42,720 nt of DNA from JAIVGV01 sp031425275. Its GTDB lineage: Bacteria; Acidobacteriota; Blastocatellia; Pyrinomonadales; Pyrinomonadaceae. A model generated the notes under the pieces. That model saw only the letters and a program-made list of their open reading frames with translations. It ran no database searches and had not been told where the DNA came from. Position 1 is the stretch's first letter; the number at the start of each line of letters is the position of its first letter. Both the position numbers and the translations under genes were made by a program. Location: contig JANPJA010000006.1 of NCBI GenBank assembly GCA_031425275.1, forward strand, positions 1 to 42,720. Reading direction: 5' to 3'. Of the stretch, positions 26,301-34,111 are shown piece after piece.

Positions 26301-27146
26301 GGCACGCCGCAGGGTCGCGAAGGAGTAACCGGCACGAACCGCGTGGAGCAAGGCCCGGAGATGGCGCCGCAGCCCGGCGCGAACCGCAACGGGGTGCGCA
26401 CCTACTTGCGCGCTCGAATGCCTACGTTCAGCTTCTCGCCGAACGAGTTGCGCACGCTCGTGCGTTTCTTCCAAGCCGTCTCTTCCCAGCAGGAGCCATA
26501 CATCAAGCCCGCGCCGGAGCCTCTCTCGCCGCAGGAGTTGAATATCGCGCGCGCGATCTTCACGTCTAATCAGGCCCCGTGTCTGAAGTGCCACCTGACG
26601 AGTCCCGACGAGGCGGGCAAGAGCGCGCCGAACTTCCTGCAAGCGGGCGAGCGGCTTCAGCCCGGTTGGACGTTCCGCTGGCTGCTCGATCCGCAGAGGA
26701 TCATGCCGGGGACGGCGATGCCATCGGAACTGTTCAAACGCGAAGGCGAGCGTTGGGTCTTCGCCTTCGACATCCCCGGCCTGAGCGAATATCAGGGCGA
26801 CCACGCCGACCTGCTCGTCCGCTACATGCTGCAACTGACGCCGCAGGAACAGGCGCGGATCGCCTCCGGTTCTCCGGCTGCCCCCGCCCCCGCTCCCGCC
26901 GCGAATGCGGGCGGCACAGCGACTGGCACCGCCGCGACGACCGGCGGGAGCAGCCACCACGCCTCGCGGCCTAAGATTAGGTCGCAAAGAAAGCAGCGGC
27001 GGCTGGTGTCGCGCGCGCGCGCGTCTTCGCGTGCCCGCACGGCTTTCCGCGCCGGGGTGATGACACGCAAGGGGCTTGGGCCGCGCGCGTCGGCGGCACC
27101 CGTCGTGATCGCCGTTTGGCGCACACCCTCCGAAGCACTAGAATAA
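23379..27146 (+). CDS. Giant membrane-anchored octaheme c-type cytochrome of the bc complex
   Basis: 1255 residues. An N-terminal transmembrane anchor (about 29-48) is followed by some 200 residues of Glu/Lys/Arg-rich coiled coil. Eight CxxCH heme c sites follow: CETCH (272), CSSCH (323), CQQCH (361), CVGCH (389), CMACH (574), CAGCH (717), CMGCH (871) and CLKCH (1068). A second coiled coil lies between the fourth and fifth sites. Axial methionines are plausible in the TKMPTYW, MTVMPNF, ARMPTF and GTAMPSEL segments. In this operon it takes the place of cytochrome c1 and presumably wires the Rieske protein to the oxidase or external acceptors. The start is GTG 23379. The last 65 residues, after SSHHASRPK, are Arg-rich and out of character, possibly from a frameshift or non-conserved tail. 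Confidence 0.92.
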   Translation: MAETPDTDKLVKKEPEGPAPDPIASRSTSFVVLISALLLMAVLGWALYDEVYGQRNWKGYQQEFVSRYNRYLRRLKREKAKNVEAGTEKEVKARPEYQELVASVNEARQQVAPRTTEIDREVKFIERQLGAITDPFQDKRGRMTVISYGVETADEDDKADLRKDVEELKNDPVKVQMPVAPDSDETREQKLNFAQLEERFTTLKDQKARLLVEKAELLQPADAASKKRDMFLKENVIGLSEAQIDLLIASNNKFNYSIKQININGDQLVDRCETCHLGVRESFELTPANFKLPRKKIDPLARAFVSHPSKELLTIHTPEKFGCSSCHWGNGRATTSVEKGHGRHRYWSHSMFRKENIEAGCQQCHSQDRVLDFAPQLNKGKDLFQERGCVGCHRYEGFDRETDGLASSRQQVKQLEEQLLKNEIDSKQSVQTAGRDDTAEEKAQELLARATELRVRNSQIEARIEQLNVQARYLMQDQKKVGPNLKDVRLKLRRDWIPEWLKDPQAFRPGTKMPTYWYLNADHGFVKTADKGRADNERKAIAAYLWQNSFEGELPKREPGNGGRGEELFKSVGCMACHSVGEGANKQGGTFAANLQRVGEKANFDYITRWIYNPRERWAPYCPTEKRDLKREDYEKHGKPFVFDTHGNSKCPNDGAELQVQNMTVMPNFRLSEQDARDIATYLFSLGGQRGWPDASYMDGDQKLASEGLTLIKQYGCAGCHEIKGFEDEQRIGKELTTEGSTPIERLDFAMLTHDAERGIDPFTDKKTDKDGKAKGEWYTRKGFFEHKLEEPGIYDKGKEKDWRDHLRMPKPYINTGEDGKNREELDALATFLLGSVGVEGSNVPATFFYKPADRRKDMQDGWWVVKKYNCMGCHTVQVGQSSVLEMLDPYKTPEGREQLPPSLTTEGARVDPDWLLKFLTDPSLSGVSEEEADAIRGMAGRAGAGAGGARAAASPQSQATPPGHSAPTGQAQGGTPQGREGVTGTNRVEQGPEMAPQPGANRNGVRTYLRARMPTFSFSPNELRTLVRFFQAVSSQQEPYIKPAPEPLSPQELNIARAIFTSNQAPCLKCHLTSPDEAGKSAPNFLQAGERLQPGWTFRWLLDPQRIMPGTAMPSELFKREGERWVFAFDIPGLSEYQGDHADLLVRYMLQLTPQEQARIASGSPAAPAPAPAANAGGTATGTAATTGGSSHHASRPKIRSQRKQRRLVSRARASSRARTAFRAGVMTRKGLGPRASAAPVVIAVWRTPSEALE

Positions 27147-27182
27147 GGCCACGTCAGGTAAATCATGTCAGGAGAAATAAAA

Positions 27183-28082
27183 ATGCCATTCATTCGCGTG
27201 CGGCGCGGTCTCGCGCTGCTGCTTTCGATCTCGCTGCTCACCTTCGCCATCGCCTGCGGGGGTGACGACGACGATCTCGCCGAGGACGAGAACGACAATT
27301 CGGGTGGCGACGCCCCGGCCGCCGTGGCCTACGCTTCAAAGGGCAACGAGGGCACTCTCGCCGGCACCGTCGCCTTCACGGGCACGGCCCCGGAGCGCAA
27401 GGCCATCAGCATGGACGCCGACAACGCCTGCGCCGCGGGCAACCCGAACCCGCTCTCGGAAGATACGATCGTCGCCGACGGCAAACTCCAAAACGTCTTC
27501 GTCTATGTGAAGGACGGCAAGCTCACGGACGGCAGCAAGAACATCACCGCCCTGACTTTCGCGCCCCCCGCGCCCGATGTCGTCCTCGACCAGAAGGGCT
27601 GCCAGTACCGGCCGCACGTCGTCGGCATCATGACGACGCAGCAGTTGAAAGTGACGAACAGCGACGGCACGACGCACAACGTCAACGTCCAGCCCAAGAG
27701 CAATCAGGGCTTCAATCAGGCTCAAGGTTCGGGCGCCCCGGCCATCGTGAAAGCCTTCCCGCGCGGCGAGGTGCAGGTTCCCGTCAAGTGTAACCAGCAC
27801 CCGTGGATGAAGTCGTACCTGAATGTGATGCGCCACCCGTTCTTCGCCGTGAGCGGGCCAGACGGTAAATTCGAGATCAAGGGGTTGCCGCCGGGCACTT
27901 ACACCATCGCCGCCTGGCACGAGAAGTTCGGCGAGAAGACTCAGTCGATCACCGTGGCCGCGAGCGAGAGTAAGACGCAGGATTTCAGCTTTGACGCCGC
28001 GACCGCGAAGGCCGACTTCACACCGGGGTCGCTCGAAGTTATGCCGGCCATCGAGTTCCCGATGCTGGTCAAACATCATTGA
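27183..28082 (+). CDS. Blue copper (amicyanin/plastocyanin-like) lipoprotein with carboxypeptidase-regulatory-like domain
   Basis: 299-residue lipoprotein. The signal peptide ends in the lipobox FAIAC (C25), followed by an acidic Asp/Glu/Gly linker that tethers the mature domain. A type 1 copper site can be assigned: H165 in TTHNVNV, then C203, H206 and M209 in CNQHPWM, the C-x2-H-x2-M spacing of amicyanin. A beta-sandwich segment after it (GKFEIKGLPPGTYTIAAWH) resembles carboxypeptidase regulatory-like repeats. Position between the bc genes and the oxidase genes suggests it shuttles electrons between them; this is inference. The ATG at 27183 follows an AGGAGA ribosome binding site; an upstream in-frame ATG at 27165 would place six residues before the signal. 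Confidence 0.87.
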   Translation: MPFIRVRRGLALLLSISLLTFAIACGGDDDDLAEDENDNSGGDAPAAVAYASKGNEGTLAGTVAFTGTAPERKAISMDADNACAAGNPNPLSEDTIVADGKLQNVFVYVKDGKLTDGSKNITALTFAPPAPDVVLDQKGCQYRPHVVGIMTTQQLKVTNSDGTTHNVNVQPKSNQGFNQAQGSGAPAIVKAFPRGEVQVPVKCNQHPWMKSYLNVMRHPFFAVSGPDGKFEIKGLPPGTYTIAAWHEKFGEKTQSITVAASESKTQDFSFDAATAKADFTPGSLEVMPAIEFPMLVKHH

Positions 28083-28083
28083 G

Positions 28084-29007
28084 ATGAAGAGTCTTACGGT
28101 GGAAGAATTCGATGCGGAAGTGGGTCGCGCGCAGGGTTATGCGCGCGCGAGCGGCCGCGCGCGTTGGTCTGCTTACTTTGAGCTGACCAAGCCGCGCATT
28201 ACGACCTTCGTCCTGCTCACCACCGCCGCCGGGTACTTTCTCGGCACCAGGGGGGCGTTTGATTTCCCCCTCTTCATCAACACGATGATCGGGGTCGCCG
28301 CCCTCTCGTCGGGCGTCTCGACGCTCAACGAGTACATGGAGCGCGGGTTAGACCTCTTGATGCGGCGCACGGCGCAGCGACCGCTCCCGACCGGCAGACT
28401 CGCGCCGCGCGAGGCGCTCGCCTTCGGGCTGTTGCTATCCGCCGGCGGGTTGCTCCACCTCGCCGCCTTCGTCAATTTACTTTCGGCCGTCTGCGGGGCG
28501 AGCGTCGTCGTCGGCTACCTGCTGCTCTACACGCCGCTCAAGACGCGCACGTCGCTCTCGACCGTGGTCGGCGCGTTCCCCGGCGCGGTGCCGCCACTGC
28601 TCGGCTGGGCCGCCGCCACCAACTCCGTCGGCGTCGAGGCGTGGGTGCTGTTCGCGATCCTGTTCCTCTGGCAGTTCCCGCATTTTTTCGCCATCGCGTG
28701 GATGTACCGTGAAGACTACGCGCGCGCCGGGATTCTGATGCTGCCCGTCGTCGAGCCGGAGGGGCGGCTGACGCGCCAGCAGATCATCCTCTGGACGCTG
28801 ATGCTCGTGCCCGTGAGTCTCGCCCCGGCCGCGCTGGGACTGACGGGCGCGGTATATTTCGTGGGCGCGCTCGTCCTCGGGGGCCTTTTTCTGTGGATCA
28901 GTTTGGCCGCCGCGCTGACGCTGTCGAGGCGCAACGCCCGCCGCGTGCTCCTCGCCTCCGTACTCTATTTGCCCGTCCTGTTCGGACTGATGGTTACGAA
29001 ACTATGA
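28084..29007 (+). CDS. ctaB: Protoheme IX farnesyltransferase (heme O synthase)
   Basis: Integral membrane prenyltransferase of the UbiA superfamily, 307 residues, which farnesylates heme b to heme O, the precursor of heme A for the oxidase downstream. The first Asp-rich motif and its surroundings are intact (NEYMERGLDLLMRRTAQRPL), as is the second region WQFPHFFAIAWMYREDYARAG. About eight to nine hydrophobic helices are present. The ATG at 28084 is 2 bp after the stop of the copper lipoprotein gene, so translational coupling is likely. No heme A synthase gene is in the window. Confidence 0.95.
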   Translation: MKSLTVEEFDAEVGRAQGYARASGRARWSAYFELTKPRITTFVLLTTAAGYFLGTRGAFDFPLFINTMIGVAALSSGVSTLNEYMERGLDLLMRRTAQRPLPTGRLAPREALAFGLLLSAGGLLHLAAFVNLLSAVCGASVVVGYLLLYTPLKTRTSLSTVVGAFPGAVPPLLGWAAATNSVGVEAWVLFAILFLWQFPHFFAIAWMYREDYARAGILMLPVVEPEGRLTRQQIILWTLMLVPVSLAPAALGLTGAVYFVGALVLGGLFLWISLAAALTLSRRNARRVLLASVLYLPVLFGLMVTKL

Positions 29008-29106
29008 GCGGTCAGCCGCGGGCGGTCGGCGGTAATAATAGTCGGAAGGGCAGTTACAACCTGCCCGCCGCTTCCCGCGCGCCGTTCACACTTTGAAGGA
29101 GATTCG

Positions 29107-29964
29107 ATGGGTCGTCTGCTGGCGGTGCTACTCCTATTGATTACGCTGGCCTCCGTGTGGCTGTTCGTCGATGGCCGCTGGTGGTTCCCGCCCGGCATCA
29201 CGGAACACACGCCGGCCTACGACGGCCAGTTCATGCTGACGATCATCATCGTCGGCGTCTGCTTCGTCCTCGCCCAACTTGGTCTCGCCTACACGCTCTG
29301 GCGCTTCGGCGCGAAGGGCGACCGGCGCGAGCGCGCCGACTATTCTCACGGCAACAACCGTCTGGAAATCGTCTGGACGGCCATTACCGCGCTCATCTTT
29401 ATCGGCGTCGGGCTGCTCGGTCAGCGCGTCTGGGCCAGTCTCCACTTCTATGACGCCCCGGCCGGCGCGACCCGCATCCACGTCGTAGCCCAGCAGTTCC
29501 AGTGGAACTTCCATTACCCCGGTAAAGACAACATCTTCGGCCACACCGATCCGAAACTCGTCAAGGACTCTGACCTCAACTACGTCGGCCTCGACCCGAA
29601 CGACCCGAACGCGGCCGACGATTCGGTCGTCCCGGCTCTCGTCGTCCCCGTCAACCGCCCCGTCGAGTTGACGCTCATGTCGAAGGACGTGACGCACAGC
29701 ATCTGGGTTCCCGAGACGCGCTTCAAGCAAGACCTCGTGCCGGGTTTGCAGATCAAGGTTCACTACACCCCCGTGCAGACGGGGAAGTTCGAGCTGGCCT
29801 GCGCCGAATTGTGCGGCGCGCTCCACTTCAAGATGAAGAGCTCACTGCTCGTGCTGCCGCAGGCGCAGTACGACGAGTTGACACAGTTATCGCAGGCCGG
29901 GTTTCAGGCGCGCGTTTCGCAGCTCTTGAAAGAACAAAAGTTCCGCGACGAGCCGGCGCAGTAG
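29107..29964 (+). CDS. coxB: Cytochrome c oxidase subunit II
   Basis: 285 residues. Two to three N-terminal hydrophobic helices are followed by a periplasmic cupredoxin domain that carries the CuA centre and accepts electrons. CuA ligands are H197 (VTHSIWVP) and C232, C236, H240 and M243 (CAELCGALHFKM), with the bridging glutamate 234. QQFQWNFHYPG is the aromatic electron-entry region. No C-terminal cytochrome c domain is fused, so donors must be separate. An AAGGAGA ribosome binding site precedes ATG 29107. Confidence 0.97.
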   Translation: MGRLLAVLLLLITLASVWLFVDGRWWFPPGITEHTPAYDGQFMLTIIIVGVCFVLAQLGLAYTLWRFGAKGDRRERADYSHGNNRLEIVWTAITALIFIGVGLLGQRVWASLHFYDAPAGATRIHVVAQQFQWNFHYPGKDNIFGHTDPKLVKDSDLNYVGLDPNDPNAADDSVVPALVVPVNRPVELTLMSKDVTHSIWVPETRFKQDLVPGLQIKVHYTPVQTGKFELACAELCGALHFKMKSSLLVLPQAQYDELTQLSQAGFQARVSQLLKEQKFRDEPAQ

Positions 29965-30071
29965 TTGTAGCGAAGCCGAACGCGCCCGGTTCTTCCGCGC
30001 CAACTGCGAAGCCCCGTCCGGCGAAAGTTTAGTTCGGTCATACGTCCTCAGGCGACAGGAGTTCTCAAACG

Positions 30072-32069
30072 ATGGAAGAAGTCAACGCCGTGACCGAGGC
30101 ACACGACGACGCCGCCGTCGATGCCGGGCACGCGCACGAAGAGGGGCACGGCCACGAGGGGGGCGTCCACCGGCATCCCGCGCCGACGGGATTCATCCGC
30201 AAGTACGTCTTCAGCATCGATCATAAAGTGATCGGCATCCAGTATCTCGTGCTCGCGCTCTTCTCGGCGTTCACGGGGATGCTCATGTCGCTGCTGATGC
30301 GCCTGAAACTGACGTGGCCCGATGAGAAGTGGGCCTTCCTCGGCTACCTCTTTCCGACGGGCGCGCCCGACGGGCAGATGACGCCGGAGTTCTACCTCTC
30401 GCTCGTCACCATGCACGGCACGATGATGGTCTTCTTCGTGCTGACCACCGCGCCGCAGGGCGGTTTCGGCAACTACTTTTTGCCGATTCAGGTCGGGGCC
30501 GACGACATGGCCTTCCCCGTCCTCAACATGCTCTCCTTCTGGGTGACGCTCGTCGGGCTGCTCGTACTCGTCTCAGCCATCTTCGTCGAGGGCTACGGCG
30601 CCATCGGCACATCCGCCTTCGTCAAGAGCGCGCTCGGCGGTCTGACCGGCGGCAGCGGCACCATCGGCCCGATCGGCGGCTGGACGGGCTACCCGCCGCT
30701 CTCGGCCGTGCCCGGCTCGGGGCCGGGTCAGGGCGCGGGCGTTACGCTCTGGGCGGGCAGCATCGCCATCTTCTGCGTCGCCTCGCTGCTCGGCGCGCTC
30801 AACTTCATCACGACGCTTCTCAACATGCGCTGCCGCGGCATGTCGCTGATGAGGATGCCGCTCACCTGCTGGTCGTGGTTCACGACGGCCATCCTCGCGC
30901 TCCTCGCCTTCCCGGTGCTGCTCGCCGCGGGCGTCCTGCTCCTGCTCGACCGCCACGCCGGGACCAGCTTCTTCATCCCCGGCGGCCTCGTGATGAGCGA
31001 CGTGATGCTGCCGAACAGCGGCGGCTCGCCGATACTGTGGCAACACTTGTTCTGGTTCTTCGGCCACCCGGAAGTCTATATCGCCATCCTGCCCGGCATG
31101 GGCGCGACCTCGCACATCCTGTCCACCTTCGCGCGCAAGCCCATCTTCGGTTATCGCGCGATGGTCTTCGCGATGTTCGGCATCGGGCTGCTGGGCTTCT
31201 TCGTCTGGGGCCATCACATGTTCATTTCGGGGATGAGTCCGTTCAGCGCGATGACCTTCTCCGTGCTGACGCTCTCCATCGGGGTGCCGTCGGCCATCAA
31301 GACTTTCAACTGGTTGGGGACGCTCTGGGGCGCGCGCATCCGCTTCGACACGCCGATGCTTTTCGCCATCGGCTTCGTCTCGCTCTTCGTCGCGGGCGGC
31401 ATCACCGGACTCGTGCTCGGCCAGACTTCGCTCGACCTGTCGATGCACGATACCTACTTCGTCCTCGGCCACTTCCACCTCGTGATGGGCGTCGCGGCCA
31501 TCTTCGGCATCTTCGCGGGCGTCTATTTCTGGTTCCCGAAGATGTTCGGCCGCATGATGAGCGAGCGGCTCGGCCACCTGCACTTCTGGCCGACCTTCAT
31601 CGGCGTTTACGGCATCTTCATGCCGATGCACGTCATGGGCATCGTCGGGATGCCCCGCCGCTATTCGGCCTTCAACGAGTATTACTTCCTCGCCAAGACG
31701 CACCCGCTCGTCCTCTTCGTCACCATCGCGGCCATCGTCACGGCCGCCGCGCAGTTCGTTTTCCTCTTCAACTTCATCTGGAGTCTCAAGAAGGGGAAGA
31801 AGGCCGGCGACAACCCTTGGGAAGCGACGACGCTGGAGTGGGTGATCCCCTCGCCGCCGCCGCACGATAACTTCGCGGGCATCCCGCCGACGGTTTACCG
31901 CGGGCCTTACGAATTCTCCGTGCCCGGCGCGCCCGAAGATTTCATTTTGCAAACGACGCCGGACGAGGACGGGCCGAACGTGGACGCGGCCGGCCACGCC
32001 GCCGTTTCGACAAGCGAACAAGGTTTAGGGGAGACTCATCACAATGGCGGCAACGGTCACAAACACTAA
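30072..32069 (+). CDS. coxA: Cytochrome c oxidase subunit I (A-type heme-copper oxidase)
   Basis: 665-residue catalytic core. Heme a ligands are H115 (TMHGTM) and H469; the heme a3 ligand is H467 (VLGHFH). CuB ligands are H332 (GHPEVY, with Y336 for the His-Tyr cross-link) and H381/H382. E334 in GHPEV marks an A1-type proton channel. Twelve or more transmembrane helices fit the sequence. The N terminus (about residues 9-36) and C-terminal tail (THHNGGNGHKH) are His-rich and may bind metal; this is not a core family feature. The last 26 bp overlap the next gene. CAGGAG precedes the ATG. Confidence 0.98.
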   Translation: MEEVNAVTEAHDDAAVDAGHAHEEGHGHEGGVHRHPAPTGFIRKYVFSIDHKVIGIQYLVLALFSAFTGMLMSLLMRLKLTWPDEKWAFLGYLFPTGAPDGQMTPEFYLSLVTMHGTMMVFFVLTTAPQGGFGNYFLPIQVGADDMAFPVLNMLSFWVTLVGLLVLVSAIFVEGYGAIGTSAFVKSALGGLTGGSGTIGPIGGWTGYPPLSAVPGSGPGQGAGVTLWAGSIAIFCVASLLGALNFITTLLNMRCRGMSLMRMPLTCWSWFTTAILALLAFPVLLAAGVLLLLDRHAGTSFFIPGGLVMSDVMLPNSGGSPILWQHLFWFFGHPEVYIAILPGMGATSHILSTFARKPIFGYRAMVFAMFGIGLLGFFVWGHHMFISGMSPFSAMTFSVLTLSIGVPSAIKTFNWLGTLWGARIRFDTPMLFAIGFVSLFVAGGITGLVLGQTSLDLSMHDTYFVLGHFHLVMGVAAIFGIFAGVYFWFPKMFGRMMSERLGHLHFWPTFIGVYGIFMPMHVMGIVGMPRRYSAFNEYYFLAKTHPLVLFVTIAAIVTAAAQFVFLFNFIWSLKKGKKAGDNPWEATTLEWVIPSPPPHDNFAGIPPTVYRGPYEFSVPGAPEDFILQTTPDEDGPNVDAAGHAAVSTSEQGLGETHHNGGNGHKH

Positions 32070-32757
32070 GACGCGCTCCGACGCGAGCATCCGGGCGCGC
32101 GACCTCAGCTTGGCCGGCGGGAGTACGCGCCCCAAGGGCAACGGCCCGCGCGGGCCTCGGCCGCCCGGCGGCGGCGACAATTTGCGGCGCGACGACTTAA
32201 TGCCTTTCCAGTACCGCATCGGCGTCTGGGTCGGCCTCGCCTCGATCATCATGTTGTTCGCCGCTTTGACCAGCGCCTACGTCTTCCGCGCGGGCGGGCG
32301 CGGCTGGCAGACGACCTCCGCCCCGCCGCTCCTATGGGTCAGTACCGCGCTCATCCTCGCGAGCAGCGTGACGTTCGAGTTGGCGAAAAATGGCCTGAAG
32401 CGCAACGCCGCCGCGAACTACCGGCGCTGGCTCTTCGTCACGCTCGCCCTCGGACTCGGCTTTCTCGCCTCTCAGCTTTTAGCGTGGCGACAGCTCGTCG
32501 CGCAGGGCGTCTATTTCGCGAGCAACCCGCACAGCTCTTTCTTTTATGTGCTGACGAGCCTGCACGCGCTACACCTCGCGGGCGGGGTCGCGGCCCTCGC
32601 CTATCTGCTCGTCAGGACGGCGGACGTGTGGCGCGCCTCCGGGGGCACAGCCGCCGACCCGATGTCGCGCGCGAAGGCCGACGCCGTCGGGGTCTATTGG
32701 CATTTCATGGACGTGCTGTGGGTCTATCTTTTCGGACTCCTATTCTTCTGGAGGTGA
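32044..32757 (+). CDS. Cytochrome c oxidase subunit III, paralogue 1
   Basis: 237-residue membrane protein of the subunit III family, with five hydrophobic helices. A Gly/Pro/Arg-rich N-terminal extension of about 50 residues precedes the first helix. Conserved patterns are SSFFYVLTSLHALHLAGG and VGVYWHFMDVLWVYLF. It starts within the end of coxA (26-bp overlap) behind AGGGGAG, so it is coupled to coxA. Subunit III stabilises the oxidase and its proton pumping. A second subunit III gene follows after 6 bp. Confidence 0.9.
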   Translation: MAATVTNTKTRSDASIRARDLSLAGGSTRPKGNGPRGPRPPGGGDNLRRDDLMPFQYRIGVWVGLASIIMLFAALTSAYVFRAGGRGWQTTSAPPLLWVSTALILASSVTFELAKNGLKRNAAANYRRWLFVTLALGLGFLASQLLAWRQLVAQGVYFASNPHSSFFYVLTSLHALHLAGGVAALAYLLVRTADVWRASGGTAADPMSRAKADAVGVYWHFMDVLWVYLFGLLFFWR

Positions 32758-32763
32758 GCGCTA

Positions 32764-33438
32764 GTGGCTGCGGAAGTTCACAGAGATCAGCTCGTGGCGA
32801 ATGACTGGAGTGGCGGGACGCACCCGTTCCGCGTCGGCCACAAGAAGCTCGGGATGTGGCTCTTCATCATGTCGGACGCGCTCACGTTCTCCGCGCTTCT
32901 GATCACTTACTCTTACGCCCGCCTGTCGAGCGAGCAGTGGGCCACGCCTTTCGCGTTCTACCCGAGCATCATCTTCTCGACCACGATGACGCTCTGCCTG
33001 CTGGCGTCTAGCTTCACGATGGTGATGGCCGTCTCCGCCTCCGCGCGGCGCGACCGCAAGAAGGCCCGCCGTTGGATTTTCGCGACGATGGCCGGCGGCC
33101 TCCTCTTCCTCGGCCTCCACACTTACGAGTGGCTGCACCTGATCTACGACTACGGGCTGACGCCGAAGTCGCTCCCCGCCAAGTGGGTGGAGCACTGGCC
33201 GAAGGCGTCGCCGCTGTTCGGCGCGAGCTTCTTCGGCATCACCGGACTGCACATGTTCCACGTCGCGACCGGCGTTCTGTACCTCGGTTTCGTCGCCATG
33301 AGGATCAAGAAGCGGACGCACGAGGATGTCGAGATTTGCGGCCTCTACTGGCACTTCGTCGATCTCGTGTGGATGTTCGTCTTCCCCCTGATTTATCTGC
33401 TGTCGGTCGATTTCAAGGGCGTCCTCGCGGGGCATTAA
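32764..33438 (+). CDS. Cytochrome c oxidase subunit III, paralogue 2
   Basis: 224-residue subunit III-family protein with about five helices. Patterns include HPFRVGHKKLGMWLFIMSD, FGITGLHMFHVATG and ICGLYWHFVDLVWMFVFP. It starts at GTG 32764 behind GGAGGTG. It differs clearly from the preceding paralogue, so the pair is not a recent duplication. Whether both occur in one oxidase complex or one replaces the other is unknown. Confidence 0.92.
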   Translation: MAAEVHRDQLVANDWSGGTHPFRVGHKKLGMWLFIMSDALTFSALLITYSYARLSSEQWATPFAFYPSIIFSTTMTLCLLASSFTMVMAVSASARRDRKKARRWIFATMAGGLLFLGLHTYEWLHLIYDYGLTPKSLPAKWVEHWPKASPLFGASFFGITGLHMFHVATGVLYLGFVAMRIKKRTHEDVEICGLYWHFVDLVWMFVFPLIYLLSVDFKGVLAGH

Positions 33439-33480
33439 AGGAGAGGCGGGGTAGTTTTGTTGGGGGGGCAGGAGGAAAAT

Positions 33481-34104
33481 ATGAGCACGCGAACCGCCGG
33501 TTGGAGAGGGCTTTTGAGTAAGCAGGACGTGATCCTAAACGCCGTCTGCCTGCTCTTCGCCTTCGTCTTTCTGCTGCTGGCACTGTCAAATTTTCGCTGG
33601 GCCGGCGACTTCCTCACCATCGACAGCCTGTTCATGATGAGCGTCTTCATGCTGCTTGCGCTCGTCTTCCTCGTTAACCCGATACTTTGGGCGCACGAGC
33701 AGGGACTGATCAAAAGCTTTCTCGCGGCCGACGACGAGTCGATGGCCGCGTCCGACCGCGCGGAGCACGTCCACGTCGCCGGCTCGATGAAACTCTTTCT
33801 GGCGGTGCTGGCCGGCTTGCTCGTTCTGACAGTCGTCGAGGTCGCGCTGGCCTACTTCGAGGTGGGCCTCATCCTGATGCTCACCATCCTGATCGGCCTC
33901 TCCGTCATCAAGGCCGGCATGATCATGGCCTACTTCATGCACCTGCGTTTCGAGCGGCAGAGCCTCGTGATGGCCATCATCCCGGCCCTCGTCATCTGCA
34001 TCTGTCTGCTCTTCGTATTCTTCCCCGACGGCTTCCGGCTGCGAAACATCCGGCCGCAAACTCAGGTGAGTGCGCCCGCGCCGACGGCGGCCCAGCCGCA
34101 TTAG
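33481..34104 (+). CDS. Cytochrome c oxidase subunit IV family protein
   Basis: 207 residues. The C-terminal half (VEVALAYF, then VIKAGMIMAYFMHLRFERQ) is characteristic of the small prokaryotic subunit IV (CtaF/CoxD-like). The N-terminal half adds two helices (AVCLLFAFVFLLLALSNF and SLFMMSVFMLLALVFLV), making the protein about twice the usual size. ATG 33481 follows AGGAGG; an upstream in-frame TTG at 33457 is less likely. Confidence 0.85.
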   Translation: MSTRTAGWRGLLSKQDVILNAVCLLFAFVFLLLALSNFRWAGDFLTIDSLFMMSVFMLLALVFLVNPILWAHEQGLIKSFLAADDESMAASDRAEHVHVAGSMKLFLAVLAGLLVLTVVEVALAYFEVGLILMLTILIGLSVIKAGMIMAYFMHLRFERQSLVMAIIPALVICICLLFVFFPDGFRLRNIRPQTQVSAPAPTAAQPH

Positions 34105-34111
34105 TTCCACG

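Noticed and set aside
30573..32021. Long antisense frame over coxA (482 residues), and a similar plus-strand frame 30329-31870
   Set aside because: Both are composition shadows of coxA in GC-rich DNA, with Arg/Asp/Glu/Gly-biased sequence and no family features.
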